From Mastigias papua (Eukaryota > Cnidaria > Scyphozoa > Rhizostomeae > Mastigiidae): a stretch of DNA of 64,000 bases. The first letter of the stretch is position 1. Each line of letters begins with the position of its first letter. The notes under the pieces are model-generated. The model was not told where the DNA came from. It ran no database searches and saw nothing but the letters and a program-made list of their open reading frames with translations. The stretch covers positions 14,365,324 to 14,429,323 of the forward strand of contig OZ025267.1 of assembly GCA_964019165.1 (NCBI GenBank). The letters are read 5' to 3'. Positions 45,563-60,697 of this stretch are shown here, piece after piece. Position numbers and translations under genes: made by a program.

Positions 45563-46969
45563 GATGGATGGGTAACTGATAAGTCCTTCAGGTAAGTTGT
45601 TAATGTGAGAGTTCTTCTTATTTTGAGAGCCCAGCCCCTCTGAAAAAGGAACACCTTTCGCCAACTGAAGTTTAACCACTTAGCTTCAGTACTAAACATA
45701 TGTAAAGAAAGCAGGATTTAGGAGACATTACGAAAGTACTGGAAACCAATCGGGCTATGCGATAAGAAGACTGCTTTAACTAAGCTCCGCCAAGATTTAA
45801 CCGAAAGATTCCCCCTATCATTTGTTTATCGATGAAGGTGTGTAAAATTGAAGTCAACACAGATTGTATCTTATATCAAGATTTCTGATTAGATGTTCAA
45901 ACTTATTTTCAGTAGTCTGGTGTTCATCTTTTCACTATTACCATATTGCAAGCAACTGATGACCGCTTTTTGAAAATTTCTGGATATATATTGATAGACA
46001 TAGTTTTAATCACTCACACCAAGTTCGCCGATTAGGTAGCTGAAATCCGAAATAACTGGGTTCGGATATTTTTAAGGGATCATGCGCCCCACTACCCTCT
46101 TGGTGGCTGATCTTAGCTTTCTTTTCAATTTCTGGCAAGTCTATGAGATAACTGAGTGCCATAAAGATAAGAATGTTCAAAATCAGAAGAATTTTGAGTT
46201 TATAGCTGAAATTTCAAAATATATCACTTTTACTTTTTCTATGAATGCTAGGCATAACCAGCATTAAGACGAAGCTTTAGCTTCAGTTTATAAGGTGTAT
46301 GTGAAAGCTAGAGCTATGCTTAGTAAAAAATGAGGAGTCTTGAAATATTACTATTACGATGCCAGGTATCAAGTGAACTTCTTATCAACAAATACTTTCC
46401 ACAATAACATCTGTGAGGCAAGATCTTAGATATAATTTTGAGTAAGTCTAAGACACTCGCGCCATTCTTTGAAATGAGCTTTACAAAAGCTAGGTTTAAC
46501 GTAATCTTTCTTTTAAATGGCTAAGCCTAAAGGTTGCTTGGAATCTTCATTATATTGGAACAGAATTTAAATCATAAAGTAAGTGACTCACAGCAGTGTG
46601 AACTGAAATTGTTTCTTGAAAGCTAACGCAATACAATCGAAAGATTTTTCCTGAAAGTGATTAACACGCCATTTTCCAACAAATAAAGATGGAAACGCTT
46701 TGAATTGTGAACCACTAGAGTGCATCTAGGACTGCAAGCATAGCAAAGACATTCATGTAGTACGCTTTTCAACTAAGAACTTCAAAGAGAGGCTCAGATA
46801 GAAACAAGTGCATGACGGGCATGAGTAGGAGGCGATAGGATACGAGAAGGTTTTCAACTTAGGGACTTTGCCCGCAATGGCTCGGTAATCATTATCAACA
46901 CTAGCAATTTACTTCAGTAAAACTATTGCAAATTCATACTTGGAACGACTTATATTCGCAATATTACAT
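45563..46969. other. No feature recognised
   Basis: No domain or repeat could be assigned here. Confidence 0.4.
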
Positions 46970-47175
46970 ACATTTTATTAGTCTCTTAAAAGTTTTCAAA
47001 TTTTCTGCTAATTTCAGCTCGGTTGGTAGGTTATTCCAAATCTGTGGCCCAATAGACTTCAGACTATCGGACCCAAAAGTTGCTTGATTAGGCCTTACTT
47101 AGGCTAGATCATTTGGATTAATTACATACATGTATATAAAGATCCTGGAAAAGTTTCGCAGATCCAATGTAGTCA
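46970..47175 (-). pseudogene. Non-LTR retrotransposon ORF C-terminus
   Basis: The minus strand reads TTLDLRNFSRIFIYMYVINP, a stop, VRPNQATFGSDSLKSIGPQI, WNNLPTELKLAEN and LKTFKRLIK. The FG-x2-SL-x3-GP-x-IWNNLPTELK-x5-FK pattern is the usual end of many LINE ORF2 proteins. Only the last 60-70 codons are readable, so the clade is not assignable. Confidence 0.7.
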
Positions 47176-49846
47176 TCTTTGTGCTTGTAGGAGTTTACAG
47201 GGGCCCATTTTGCTTCTAACCCTGGGGCACGAGCGCCCTCAAAGCGCCTAATTAGGGCTTACAGGTTTCCCTGTTATTTCATTTTTTATGAAATACCAAG
47301 TTACCCATTGAAAATGAACCCTGGGAAGTGCATCGCTCAACTATCTGGCAAACCAAAAAAGTCAAAATTCTCTTCTCCGCCGCAAACAGTGGTGACGGCT
47401 CATGGAAACAGTCCGGGCAAGTCACACGAGCACCATCATTAGAAACCTAAGAGGTATGCTGGCTTTTAGATCTCAGACATGCTTTATGCGCAGCATGCAT
47501 TGGTAGCTTTTCTTTATCAAGCTTTTGAATATAAGGTTCGGCTATTTTCTTGATAGAATTAGATTGATATCATATATTATTGGTATCTCACAGTTATTTT
47601 ACCTAGCAAATAGAGCCTACCTGCATACACCAATCCTAGGATTGCCCCTGCTTCTCCCTTCAGGCTTTGCAGGCTAGAATTTCCCCTTGTTTTTCTATAC
47701 AATCTTCCCTAATCGGACCTGTACATAAACAAGGATCGAATATCTAAATCACATTTTCTTGTTGGTAGATTTAGACTTTTCATCGATTTAATTTATGATA
47801 TGGAACCAGTACTTTCAGGAGGGGGTTAGCCATGGCAAATTCCCGGGATTCAGATCCTAACAAGGACCCAAAGAAATATTGATAATTCAAGACTATTGTA
47901 ATCAATATATTTGTTGGAATTATTTATCTAATTTTTGTCCCTAAATTCTGGTCAATGCTTTTCCAAGAATTTTAATTGTGACCTATAAGACTTTCAGTGT
48001 AGCTTTTACTGGAAAATTTTTTTCTAGATCTGTGCCTGAGCATTATACTCTTTGTGATATTTTAGCTAGGAAGATGCTTTTCAAACGACTCTAGAGGGAA
48101 AATGTAATGAAGTATCATCTTCGGCGATGGCCTTGCACAAGGGCTCTCTCTGTTTCTAGCCCCTGGTGCCCTAGCCGCCTCTTGATGGGCTCTAGATGAA
48201 CCTATCATAGAGGGAACTATCAATTTGTTCAATAAATGCTAATCAAAATATCTTATTTGAGATGCTAAAAATCACCAAGACTGAGCAGCACTGGAATTTA
48301 TTACTGTTTTATTAATATTTTACCTCAAAAATTTACAAACTCATACTGGAAATTCATTACTTTTTAACTTAGGATGTACGAATAAAACGAAGCTGAATAA
48401 CAAATACAACTTCGCAATTATTATCAGCTGGCGAGCTTCTGCTCACTTCACAAAGGCAACTAGGCCCACTGTCGGATATAACAGTAGACAGAACATTGAA
48501 CACAAAAATGATTTTTCAAGTTTACTGTAATGTTGAATTTTAAAAGTAACAGATTTTCTTAAAATTGCATCGTATTGGAAACCATATAGAAACCTTTTGA
48601 AATGCATATTGAGACCCCATTACACTGCATCAAAATATTCACTCCAAAAGTTGTTCTTCCTACCAATTGTGTTTACACTGTACCAGTACAGCTTTTAATC
48701 CGCACAGAACGTCAGTGCTCGGCTTTCGTAGCAGGCAGAATAGTTGTATCGGTTAGCATAAAAAGTGCTGTGTAGCATTACTTGCATTTGTGTAAATCAA
48801 AAGCTTCTCCAACGGAACTTTTATATCAGATCAAAACGTGATCCGATAAAGTGCTCAAGTTCTTGCATTTAGAAATAATTTTTCTAGAATTTGCTATTAC
48901 TTCTAAAAAAGCTTGAAGTATTCGATAAGGTTAAAAGGAAGGAAATTCTATAGATAATGCTCCTGCCAAGCATCAAAGCAGTTGGAAGACTTTTTTGCGA
49001 ATCACTATTTTCAAATATCCGACCAAAAAGGAGAGAGAGCCCCCTGGCTTAATTCACACTGAAAATCTATGGGGCTTTATAAACCACATTTGATAAAGCA
49101 CGACAATAACGGAGAAGCATTTCACCGCCCTAACTCAGGTTAGATACGGTTGGAAAGAAATAGATTAAGTTTTTATTCAACTGATCATAGAAATCACGGT
49201 GAAAAAACACACTACTATAGTTACTTATATATTAATATATACGTAAAAAGTATTAGATCCTTGTCAGCAATTTTTAACGTTGCATTTTGCATCAGCTCCA
49301 ATACTGTATCTAGATGTTTGTTCAATATTGCTGATACTAACTATTTCAGTGGTTCTAAACTCAGTGGCTCGGTATCTGTGCATATAACTCTAGCATGTCT
49401 CATTATCTCCAATACATATGTAAGAACCACAGAGCCAGTTGTACGGAGTTGGACTACCATAAACTTCATCGAAAAGCTTGACACAAAATAAATTTTCTAT
49501 TTGAAGTTGAATTTAAGCAAACGAACTGTCAAATTTTTGCTATACCGTGGGGATCTACTTTAAATCTCCACCATCAATGATTTAATAAGGATCGAATCAA
49601 AACAATAACAGTCACTTATTGAGTAAAGCAGCACGCTTTCATCTCTTACATTTAGTGTTTTACAGATTTCTCATTTTTGATTACATTTTCTGTAGCTATA
49701 TGATTAATCATCTTTTGCACTGGTTCTATTACTTTTGCAACAGGGTGCATTGAAAACAATGTAAAATAAAAGCAATGCTTTTACATTTTATAAATGTCAT
49801 AGAATCACACCAATGCAGTCAATTCGCATGCTTCAACGGTGAACAC
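47176..49846. other. No gene recognised
   Basis: The 113-codon frame at 49150-49491 has no domain I recognise. Confidence 0.4.
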
Positions 49847-49897
49847 TGCACGCTGCACAATGCACGATACACACTGCACGCTGCACGCTGCATGCCC
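49847..49897. repeat. Short CTGCACG tandem repeat
   Basis: Degenerate heptamer/decamer copies of CACTGCACGCTGCA. Confidence 0.65.
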
Positions 49898-50780
49898 CCA
49901 GCTGACAAATATTCTTTGGAATGGAAAACTAAATGTTAATGCTCTTACTGCTGAGATACAAATTTGCTTTTCAGGTTTGCAGTGTTCACGGAGTCGCATT
50001 TCATTGTATACATACTCATTACGTACTGCTGTCTGTTTCCAAGTAAAGTCGTTAATCAGCACTTTTGTGTCCTGATTATCTAGTTCTTGATGCTTCTGTC
50101 CATTTCATTATTTGGCTTTACTATTTAACTGGCTCTAGCTTATTCTCTTTATCAAAGCTCTTGAAGTTCAAGGTGACTAATTCTGTACTTTAGTATACTT
50201 GTACGTAGCATAAAGACTGACGTATAAAATATGAGATGTTCAAGAAACAGAAAAGAATAACACAACCTTGAAATCACCCACAATTGTAAGAAGATACAAG
50301 CGTTGAGTGAACTAAAACATTAAGAGGAATCCAATTTGTACAGGCAGTTGAGGAAATAATACTGTAAGAAGAAAGAGCCAAATCACAGAAATAGTGAGGC
50401 AAAATATCAAAACAGAAGAAAACATACGTAGGTAGTTTAGGCAGTGACTAACTGATCAAATAATGAATTCACAGATTTGCTTAAGATCTATTGCCATTGA
50501 GCTATTAGATCTATCTGCAGTCGTGATTCATTGCAAAATAAAACAGTACTTTGTATTTACATCATTATCTGAGTTTGTCTAACATTCTCTCCAAAGCGTA
50601 GCGTATTGCTACCATCAAAAACATCAATATTCATAGAAAATATTTTTCCGACAGAAACAAGATTAAAACTTCATTCAGCTGAATGTAGAAATTAAATCAG
50701 ATGGTCATCATATTCTTAATGAAAAATTACTGAATTATTTTCTTGCTTAATAGTGCTATTTATTGCACAAAGATCTCACT
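49898..50780. other. No feature recognised
   Basis: No domain or repeat could be assigned here. Confidence 0.4.
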
Positions 50781-51022
50781 GAGGTGAGTGGCCAAGCGGT
50801 TCAGTTGGCTTCCGTTAGCTAGCTGAAGTTAAGCTTGGCTGTGTTAGGTCAGCAGCTGGATGGGCGACTATCCAGATAAACGACCAAAGCAACTCACTCC
50901 GCCGTCCTTCGGAAGGGACATTAAACTAGGGGTCCCATGCCTGGATGCGGCATGCACAGTAGGCCTAAATTAGCTGAAAACGCTAGATATAACAGCCTAC
51001 TCAAAACAAAGTAAACAACAAC
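50781..51022 (+). mobile_element. tRNA-derived SINE, plus strand
   Basis: It runs GAGGTGAGTGGCCAAGCGGT (A box) through AGCTGGATGGGCGACTATCC, GTCCTTCGGAAGGGAC and TTAAACTAGGGGTCCCATGC to a (CAA)n tail ending near 51022. It matches 45262-45524 in reverse complement almost base for base. A B box is not clear by eye. No target-site duplication was found. Confidence 0.75.
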
Positions 51023-51424
51023 AACAGCTGCCTCAATAGGAATTTCCATATTCACTTCCTATCCGTTTTTGATAAGATATACATGCATGACAACTTCATG
51101 GTATCATGACAAAGTAGAACGCACTACTTCCGCAGCAATAAAGATATTAGTTCAAAACAGTGACATTTATAAACAATTCACTTTCCTAGTTAAGGTAGTG
51201 ATACACGGAACAATCTTTCACTGGAACTTGTGTCGCAATGGTAATTGGAGCCATTGCAGATCGTTTATGTAAGGGGTGTTACAAGCAGCAACAATCTTTG
51301 CAACTTGCAATGGTATCCAAATAATTCTTTTGCTTTACAGAATGTCAAAGTTTCTGCCAATTCATCACTTCCTGAGGTCATTTCCTTCTCTACTACTTTT
51401 AGAACTAAAACCATACTGCGCCTG
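51023..51424. other. Unassigned; possible small MITE
   Basis: The segment 51196-51310 (GTGATACACGGAACAATC, AACTTGTGTCGCAATGG) has the feel of a short nonautonomous element, but I found no clear inverted termini. Confidence 0.25.
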
Positions 51425-51960
51425 CACCAGACATACCACTTGGGTGGAAAACTATCAATGAGCTAATTGATACCGAAACCAAAACTATGGTTTTTAAGAG
51501 CTTAAATGAACTTGCTCCTCCATATTTACGCAGTTTGTTATGAAAAAATCTCAAATTACCTCATATAGGCTGCGCAATAAGTCAACAGATCTTAGGTTAC
51601 CAAAAAAGCACAGAACAAGGCAAGAAATCTTTTACTTTAGAGGTGCGAAACCCTGGAACAGCCCCCCAGCCAACTGCAAGCAAGCAAACTCCCTTAGAGC
51701 TTTCAAGCATGATAATTTCTAATTCGCATTTCTTTTGTATTTTCTAGTGTTGTAAACTTGTTTTTAAAGCTAATATTTGTATTTTTTATTTAAATTTTAA
51801 ACTTTTTTAAACTTTTTAACTGTCATTTTCCATTGCATTATTGTATTTTAGATAGAGAGATCCTTGAAAATCAGCATCTTTGCTGAAGGGCCCCCCTCCG
51901 TAAAGAATTCAAAATGAAATGAAATGAAATGAAATAAAATGAAATGAAATGAAATGAGAT
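51425..51960 (+). mobile_element. CR1/L2-like LINE 3' end with (AAATG)n tail
   Basis: The coding remnant reads DIPLGWKTINELI, TKTMVFKSLNELAPPYLRSL, then after a frameshift YRLRNKSTDLRLPKK and FRGAKPWNSPP with FK near the end (51540-51722). The 3' end has GAGAGATCCTTGAAAATCAG, GAAGGGCCCCCCTCC and an (AAATG)n tail (51911-51960). The pre-tail segment resembles that of the 19.4-20.8 kb LINE, suggesting related families with different tails. Confidence 0.75.
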
Positions 51961-53490
51961 TAAAGTATGCTATTTTGCGACTTGCTTGTCTATTAGAAAC
52001 CAACTTCTGGCCACTTGTTGTGTTATTGGTTACTGACAACCAACTTGAGATCTGTTTCTGTACTGCAAAAGCTATATGAGAATTGCCAGTTTTCGTGAAA
52101 AGGTCACACACGTATTGCTACGCAACCCATTCAGTGACTTAAATGGCATTGCATAGGATCCAATTTCAATAAGGTAGAGGTTGCTCCTCTAGCTCATACC
52201 CTTCATGAGAAGTCTGTTTGGAACATTACAGCGACTACACGCTTTTATATAAGCAATCCAGCTCAAGGCCTAGTTCCAAAAGTTCCTTATGTTTGGACCT
52301 CTAATAGTCAAATTTTGGTACTAAAAGCTCCTTAATAGTTCCTTAATTTTCACACCACATTTAATGCTATACATATTGTACAGACACAAGTAAACATTGA
52401 AGTTCTGAAGTTTTCGTTTTACATTTGGCTATAACTTAAGACCGATGAAACATTAAACACTTGACACAAGCTTAGCAAACAATCTATGCTGGCTTTGGCT
52501 GTAAATGAATGGAACCGACTTCCTAACTCTTGATTTTTTGCTGCTATAAAAAGTTTTCAACTTGAAAAGTTCCTTAGGGGACTTAGGGGAGTCTTTTTTA
52601 GTAGTATGAGTTCTTCAAATATTTTAAGCATTCTAAATGTAGGCTCCTTATAAAGTGGTTCCTTATAAAAATGCGTGTATATGCCATTAACTTAGCAGCA
52701 CGGCTCTAAAGTTTTTGTAACTGATTGATTTCTGTTGAAATATTCCTCTAGTATACTGAGCCCCTATTGGCTTAAGTTGAAATTTTGCCTTCACTCTGGT
52801 ATCATCATTACGAGAAAAGAAAGCATTTGAGGTTGTCTCAATGTTGCCGACAAGATCTTCGCCTGCAGAGCAAAAGAAGCTGTTTATTGCAATTGAGATA
52901 TCTGCTATAGAAATAATCTCCATGCCAAGTGCTTTCGGATAGTCGATATCTTCATTTTGATCCCTTACTGAGCAGTTGATTGATTATCTTCCAAGAATCT
53001 TTACTATTACCATTGCAAGCAGAAATCTTCGTTGTATAATACCCTACGTCTCAAGCTCAATTTTCATGATATTGACTTTGTTACGAGCCTGCTTATAAGA
53101 TGATATGAGTCCAGATTTGCTACTGGTAGCAAACATTTGGGCCTTTCCCTAGTCTGTAGTAGGTTTCTGTAGTCGTTATTTCTATAAGGGGATGGTATTT
53201 CCTTGAGGTACGAATTTTTCACAATGGGATATATTATGTATACTAAAATAAAGTAAGTCAGACCACTTCGTGACAAGGAGATTGATATCATAAGTGTCAG
53301 TAAGAAGTCTCTCCCAACGTAGGGTAGAAATATCTAAAAGGAATTCCGCCTCCATAAGACTCATTTTACCGGCAGCAACCAGTTTATATCCTTTGTCAAA
53401 TGCTCCATCAAATTTTCGAAAGCAAAATACCCTGTGGCTTTAGTTAAACTGCAACTTGCATTTTTTGCATCAGATAGCCATATGCCAGAT
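51961..53490. other. No feature recognised
   Basis: No domain or repeat could be assigned here. Confidence 0.4.
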
Positions 53491-53879
53491 AGGCCCTTCA
53501 GTTGCACGGTGCCTTGCTATCCGGTACACATTCCATTGGCTATCCGATACAAAAGTGGTCTGCTTTGAAATTGATACAGAAATGTATCCGATACATTCTG
53601 GTATCGTGTAACTATGTTTTAATGGATTATCCGATACACTTTCTACAGCGGAAACACCTTGATGACTAGCTGCTATGTGGATCTTCGCAGGATAGGGAAT
53701 ACCAGAAGAATAGGCTTTGCAGTAAGGAGTAGTTCTGGTGCTGTGTAATTGGAAGCGTAACAGGTGCAAAAAGCTATCTGGTACTGTGTAACCACCAAAA
53801 TATCGGAGCAAAAGTTGTATCGGATAGGTCATTGCTGTCCGATACAGAAGGGTATCCGGTGCCGTGCAACTGAGGCCCA
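53491..53879. mobile_element. ~390-bp MITE with 20-bp inverted termini
   Basis: The left end AGGCCCTTCAGTTGCACGG and the right end CCGTGCAACTGAGGCCC are inverted repeats with one indel. The interior holds several copies of TATCCGATACA / TGTATCGGATA words and GGTATCGTGTAACT. There is no coding capacity. The 136-codon minus frame across it is fortuitous. Confidence 0.7.
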
Positions 53880-53999
53880 TGCTATACGGGCCTTTTCCTT
53901 ACAATTTTTGCGCCAGAACTACCTATGGTAACTACTTATCTCGGCTGTTTTTGACTACACAATGGCGCTAATTCAATGTCGCTTTACTTTAGTTGCTAT

Positions 54000-54203
54000 A
54001 GTGATATCTGCAGGATAGGAAAATCCAAAAGAAAAGGTCTCGCAGTGCGTAGGAGCTCTGGCACTGTGTAACTGGAAATGTAACAGGTACAAATAATAAT
54101 ACGGTGCCCTGTAAATACAACAATATCAGAGCAAAAATTATACCGAACAGGTCATTGGTATCCGATGCAAAAAGGTGTCAGGTACCGAGTAACTGAGGCC
54201 TAT
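54000..54203. mobile_element. Truncated second copy of the same MITE
   Basis: This aligns with 53680-53879: GGATAGGxAAxxCCAxAAGAA, CTCTGGCACTGTGTAACTGG, TAACAGGTACAAA, TATCAGAGCAAAA, then the right terminus GTAACTGAGGCCTATGAT. The left terminus is not visible. Confidence 0.65.
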
Positions 54204-57456
<3,253 letters not shown>

Positions 57457-57488
57457 CTAGATGCTTAATAACTAGATGCTAGATGCTG
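57457..57488. repeat. IR-1 spacer
   Basis: CTAGATGCT occurs three times within 32 bp. It may be filler DNA from the junction. Confidence 0.7.
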
Positions 57489-57846
57489 TTTGTTTGTTTG
57501 TCTCTTTTTTTCATATATCTGCTGCCTATTCATTTGCTCCTTCTCTAATTGTCCCATATCCCCAGGTATTTCCCTTTGTTATCATACTACAGCCCGCATT
57601 CTAAGCACTTGGCACCCATTGGTATTATCATAGGATATATTATAACCCTCATTTTAAGCACCGACGCACTCTATCTCAATGGAATAGTTTTTGTTGTAAG
57701 ACCCCTAGGGAGTAATCACTTGCCTTTATATCGTTTGCACCATGTAACATGCTTATTCTGTAACTGAAGATGGTTGTCGAAGCAATCGAAACATGTTTTA
57801 CAAATTGAAAGCAATTGTCGTTTTCCTAAGGTGTATTTCTAATATA
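57489..57846 (+). repeat. IR-1 right arm (family 3 terminus)
   Basis: Near-perfect inverse of the left arm. It starts with (TTTG)n and ends with CTAAGGTGTATTTCTAA, then TATTACTGCTGAGAAAC and (TA)n. The 72-codon frame across both arms is repeat-borne and I see no domain. Confidence 0.9.
57758..57802 (+). ncRNA. Hammerhead-like motif, family 3
   Basis: CTGTAA, CTGAAGA, one extra T, GGTTG-TCGAAG-CAATC, GAAACATGTT, TTACA. TGTAA and TTACA form a 5-bp stem I, GGTTG/CAATC is a 5-bp stem II, CTGANGA and GAAA form the core, and ACATGT is a self-complementary stem III, as expected for a dimeric hammerhead. The extra T between the core and stem II departs from the canonical form. Confidence 0.5.
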
Positions 57847-57866
57847 TTACTGCTGAGAAACTTTGG

Positions 57867-57867
<1 letters not shown>

Positions 57868-57947
<80 letters not shown>
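57868..57947. repeat. (TA)n tract 2
   Basis: About 80 bp of pure TA. Confidence 0.98.
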
Positions 57948-58566
<619 letters not shown>

Positions 58567-58587
58567 AAGGAGCAAATGAATAGGCTA

Positions 58588-58892
58588 CTCTAATTGTCCC
58601 ATATCCCCATGTATTTCCCTTTGTTATCATACTACAGCCCGCATTCTAAGCACTTGGCACCCATTGGTATTATCATAGGATATATTATAACCCTCATTTT
58701 AAGCACCGACGCACTCTATCTCAATGGAATAGTTTTTGTTGTAAGACCCCTAGGGAGTAATCACTTGCCTTTATATCGTTTGCACCATGTAATATGCTTA
58801 TTCTGTAACTGAAGATGGTTGTCGAAGCAATCGAAACATGTTTTACAAATTGAAAGCAATTGTCGTTTTCCTAAAGTGTATTTCTAATATAT
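58588..58892 (+). repeat. IR-2 right arm (family 3 terminus)
   Basis: Inverse of 58266-58566 after a ~20-bp spacer. It is followed by TATTACTGCTGAGAAAC and (TA)n exactly as after IR-1. Confidence 0.9.
58803..58847 (+). ncRNA. Hammerhead-like motif, family 3
   Basis: Fourth copy, with the same stems and palindromic ACATGT, pointing outward. Confidence 0.5.
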
Positions 58893-58911
58893 TACTGCTG
58901 AGAAACTTTGG

Positions 58912-58912
<1 letters not shown>

Positions 58913-58972
<60 letters not shown>
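58913..58972. repeat. (TA)n tract 4
   Basis: About 60 bp of pure TA. Confidence 0.98.
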
Positions 58973-58975
<3 letters not shown>

Positions 58976-59040
58976 TCAAATTGCTCCAATCATAAAGAAA
59001 TTTTTAAAGACATAAATAGACCCTCAAGAAAAAATTCCAA

Positions 59041-59080
59041 CTCTTAAAACGTTTCGGCACAAGCCTTCATCAGTTATAAC
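59041..59080 (-). ncRNA. Hammerhead-like motif, family 2
   Basis: Same as 60233-60272, pointing outward. Confidence 0.45.
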
Positions 59081-59519
59081 ATTCCAGGTACATACAGCGC
59101 ATATATAAGGATAAAAACAAAGGAACAATATCTAATTAACTTACGACAATAGAACACTTTACACAATGAAACTGGACTTACAATGGATAGCATTTGAAAT
59201 TGAATGGAAGGGAAATTATATTTAGCATAAGAGAAAAGGGTGTTGGAGAAGCTGATACCTACCGTCCCAGCGGGGTATAGAGAAAACCATGCGAGAACAA
59301 AGTGGGTGTGAAGTAACATAAAATGAAAAGGAAACCCAATATGACCTAGAAAGGACGATATTGAGAGGAGGGAGATATCGTAAGAAAAGGTGCGACATAA
59401 ATAATTTAATAGACAAGCATAACTGAATAAAAGTAGAAACCATAACATAAAATTAAAAGAGCAGGATAAATAGTGAATACATATAGAATAAACCAGCCAA
59501 CTCAAATAAATAATAATCC

Positions 59520-59648
59520 TATGTGTCTACTTCCTTAACATTAAGACCCCGGGGTGTGAAAGTGTCCAGCTTATGTTGCCAGAAACTTTCACGTGTCCTA
59601 TCCCTCCCAATAAGTCTATCAATTATAGTGACACGAATGTCTTCCACG
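59520..59648 (-). pseudogene. C-terminus of a PLE GIY-YIG endonuclease ORF (left arm)
   Basis: Mirror copy of 59666-59794. Reading reaches the palindrome centre after about 40 codons. The apparent longer frame across the centre is the antisense of the other arm and not protein. Confidence 0.6.
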
Positions 59649-59665
59649 AACCCATGATGTCCTTC
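59649..59665. repeat. IR-3 centre
   Basis: A short spacer (AACCCATGATGTCC) separates the two ~630-bp arms. Confidence 0.8.
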
Positions 59666-59794
59666 CTGGAAGACATTCGTGTCACTATAATTGATAGACT
59701 TATTGGGAGGGATAGGACACGTGAAAGTTTCTGGCAACATAAGCTGGACACTTTCACACCCCGGGGTCTTAATGTTAAGGAAGTAGACACATAG
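59666..59794 (+). pseudogene. C-terminus of a PLE GIY-YIG endonuclease ORF (right arm)
   Basis: The frame reads EDIRVTIIDRLIG, DRTRESFWQHKLDTFTPRGL, NVKEVDT, stop. The R-E-x-FW-x2-KL-x-T-x3-P-x-GLN ending is the usual C-terminus of PLE GIY-YIG domains of several families. Only the last ~40 codons remain. It differs from the family-1 endonuclease (4.5-4.9 and 25.7-26.2 kb), so this is a second PLE family. About 500 bp of 3' region with the hammerhead-like motif follows. Confidence 0.65.
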
Positions 59795-60232
59795 GATTAT
59801 TATTTATTTGAGTTGGCTGGTTTATTCTATATGTATTCACTATTTATCCTGCTCTTTTAATTTTATGTTATGGTTTCTACTTTTATTCAGTTATGCTTGT
59901 CTATTAAATTATTTATGTCGCACCTTTTCTTACGATATCTCCCTCCTCTCAATATCGTCCTTTCTAGGTCATATTGGGTTTCCTTTTCATTTTATGTTAC
60001 TTCACACCCACTTTGTTCTCGCATGGTTTTCTCTATACCCCGCTGGGACGGTAGGTATCAGCTTCTCCAACACCCTTTTCTCTTATGCTAAATATAATTT
60101 CCCTTCCATTCAATTTCAAATGCTATCCATTGTAAGTCCAGTTTCATTGTGTAAAGTGTTCTATTGTCGTAAGTTAATTAGATATTGTTCCTTTGTTTTT
60201 ATCCTTATATATGCGCTGTATGTACCTGGAAT

Positions 60233-60272
60233 GTTATAACTGATGAAGGCTTGTGCCGAAACGTTTTAAGAG
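60233..60272 (+). ncRNA. Hammerhead-like motif, family 2
   Basis: CTGATGA, one extra A, GGC-TTGT-GCC, GAAACGTT. The core CTGATGA and GAAA is perfect, stem II is 3 bp, and ACGT is a self-complementary stem III. Stem I is only about 3 bp (TAA/TTA). As in family 3, one extra nucleotide separates the core from stem II. Confidence 0.45.
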
Positions 60273-60291
60273 TTGGAATTTTTTCTTGAGG

Positions 60292-60697
<406 letters not shown>

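Larger units (their letters stand above)
59020..59648 (-). mobile_element. IR-3 left arm: 3' end of a second PLE family
   Basis: About 630 bp, near-perfect inverse of 59666-60294. From centre outward it holds a PLE ORF end, a 3' region, a hammerhead-like motif and the GACCCTCAAG terminus. Outside it (58974-59019) lies the CTCAAATTGCTCCAATC tail also found at 58036-58092. Confidence 0.8.

Noticed and set aside
49150..49491. 113-codon open frame as a host gene
   Set aside because: It opens only from a TTG, and no domain, signal peptide or repeat was seen. Length alone is weak in this sequence.
50781..50860. A free-standing Ser/Leu-type tRNA gene
   Set aside because: Only the A box and 5' part fit. 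No cloverleaf or clear B box, and the segment continues into a SINE body present twice.
53470..53880. 136-codon minus frame
   Set aside because: It covers exactly the MITE with inverted termini and contains repeated ATCCGATAC words. Fortuitous.
59519..59794. 73-codon frames spanning the IR-3 centre
   Set aside because: The first half is the antisense of the second half. Only the ~40 codons outward of the centre match a PLE endonuclease end.
59074..60239. 143-codon frame in both IR-3 arms, with a predicted hydrophobic composition
   Set aside because: It lies in the 3' region after the PLE ORF stop, overlaps other open frames, and its hydrophobicity follows from T-rich sequence.
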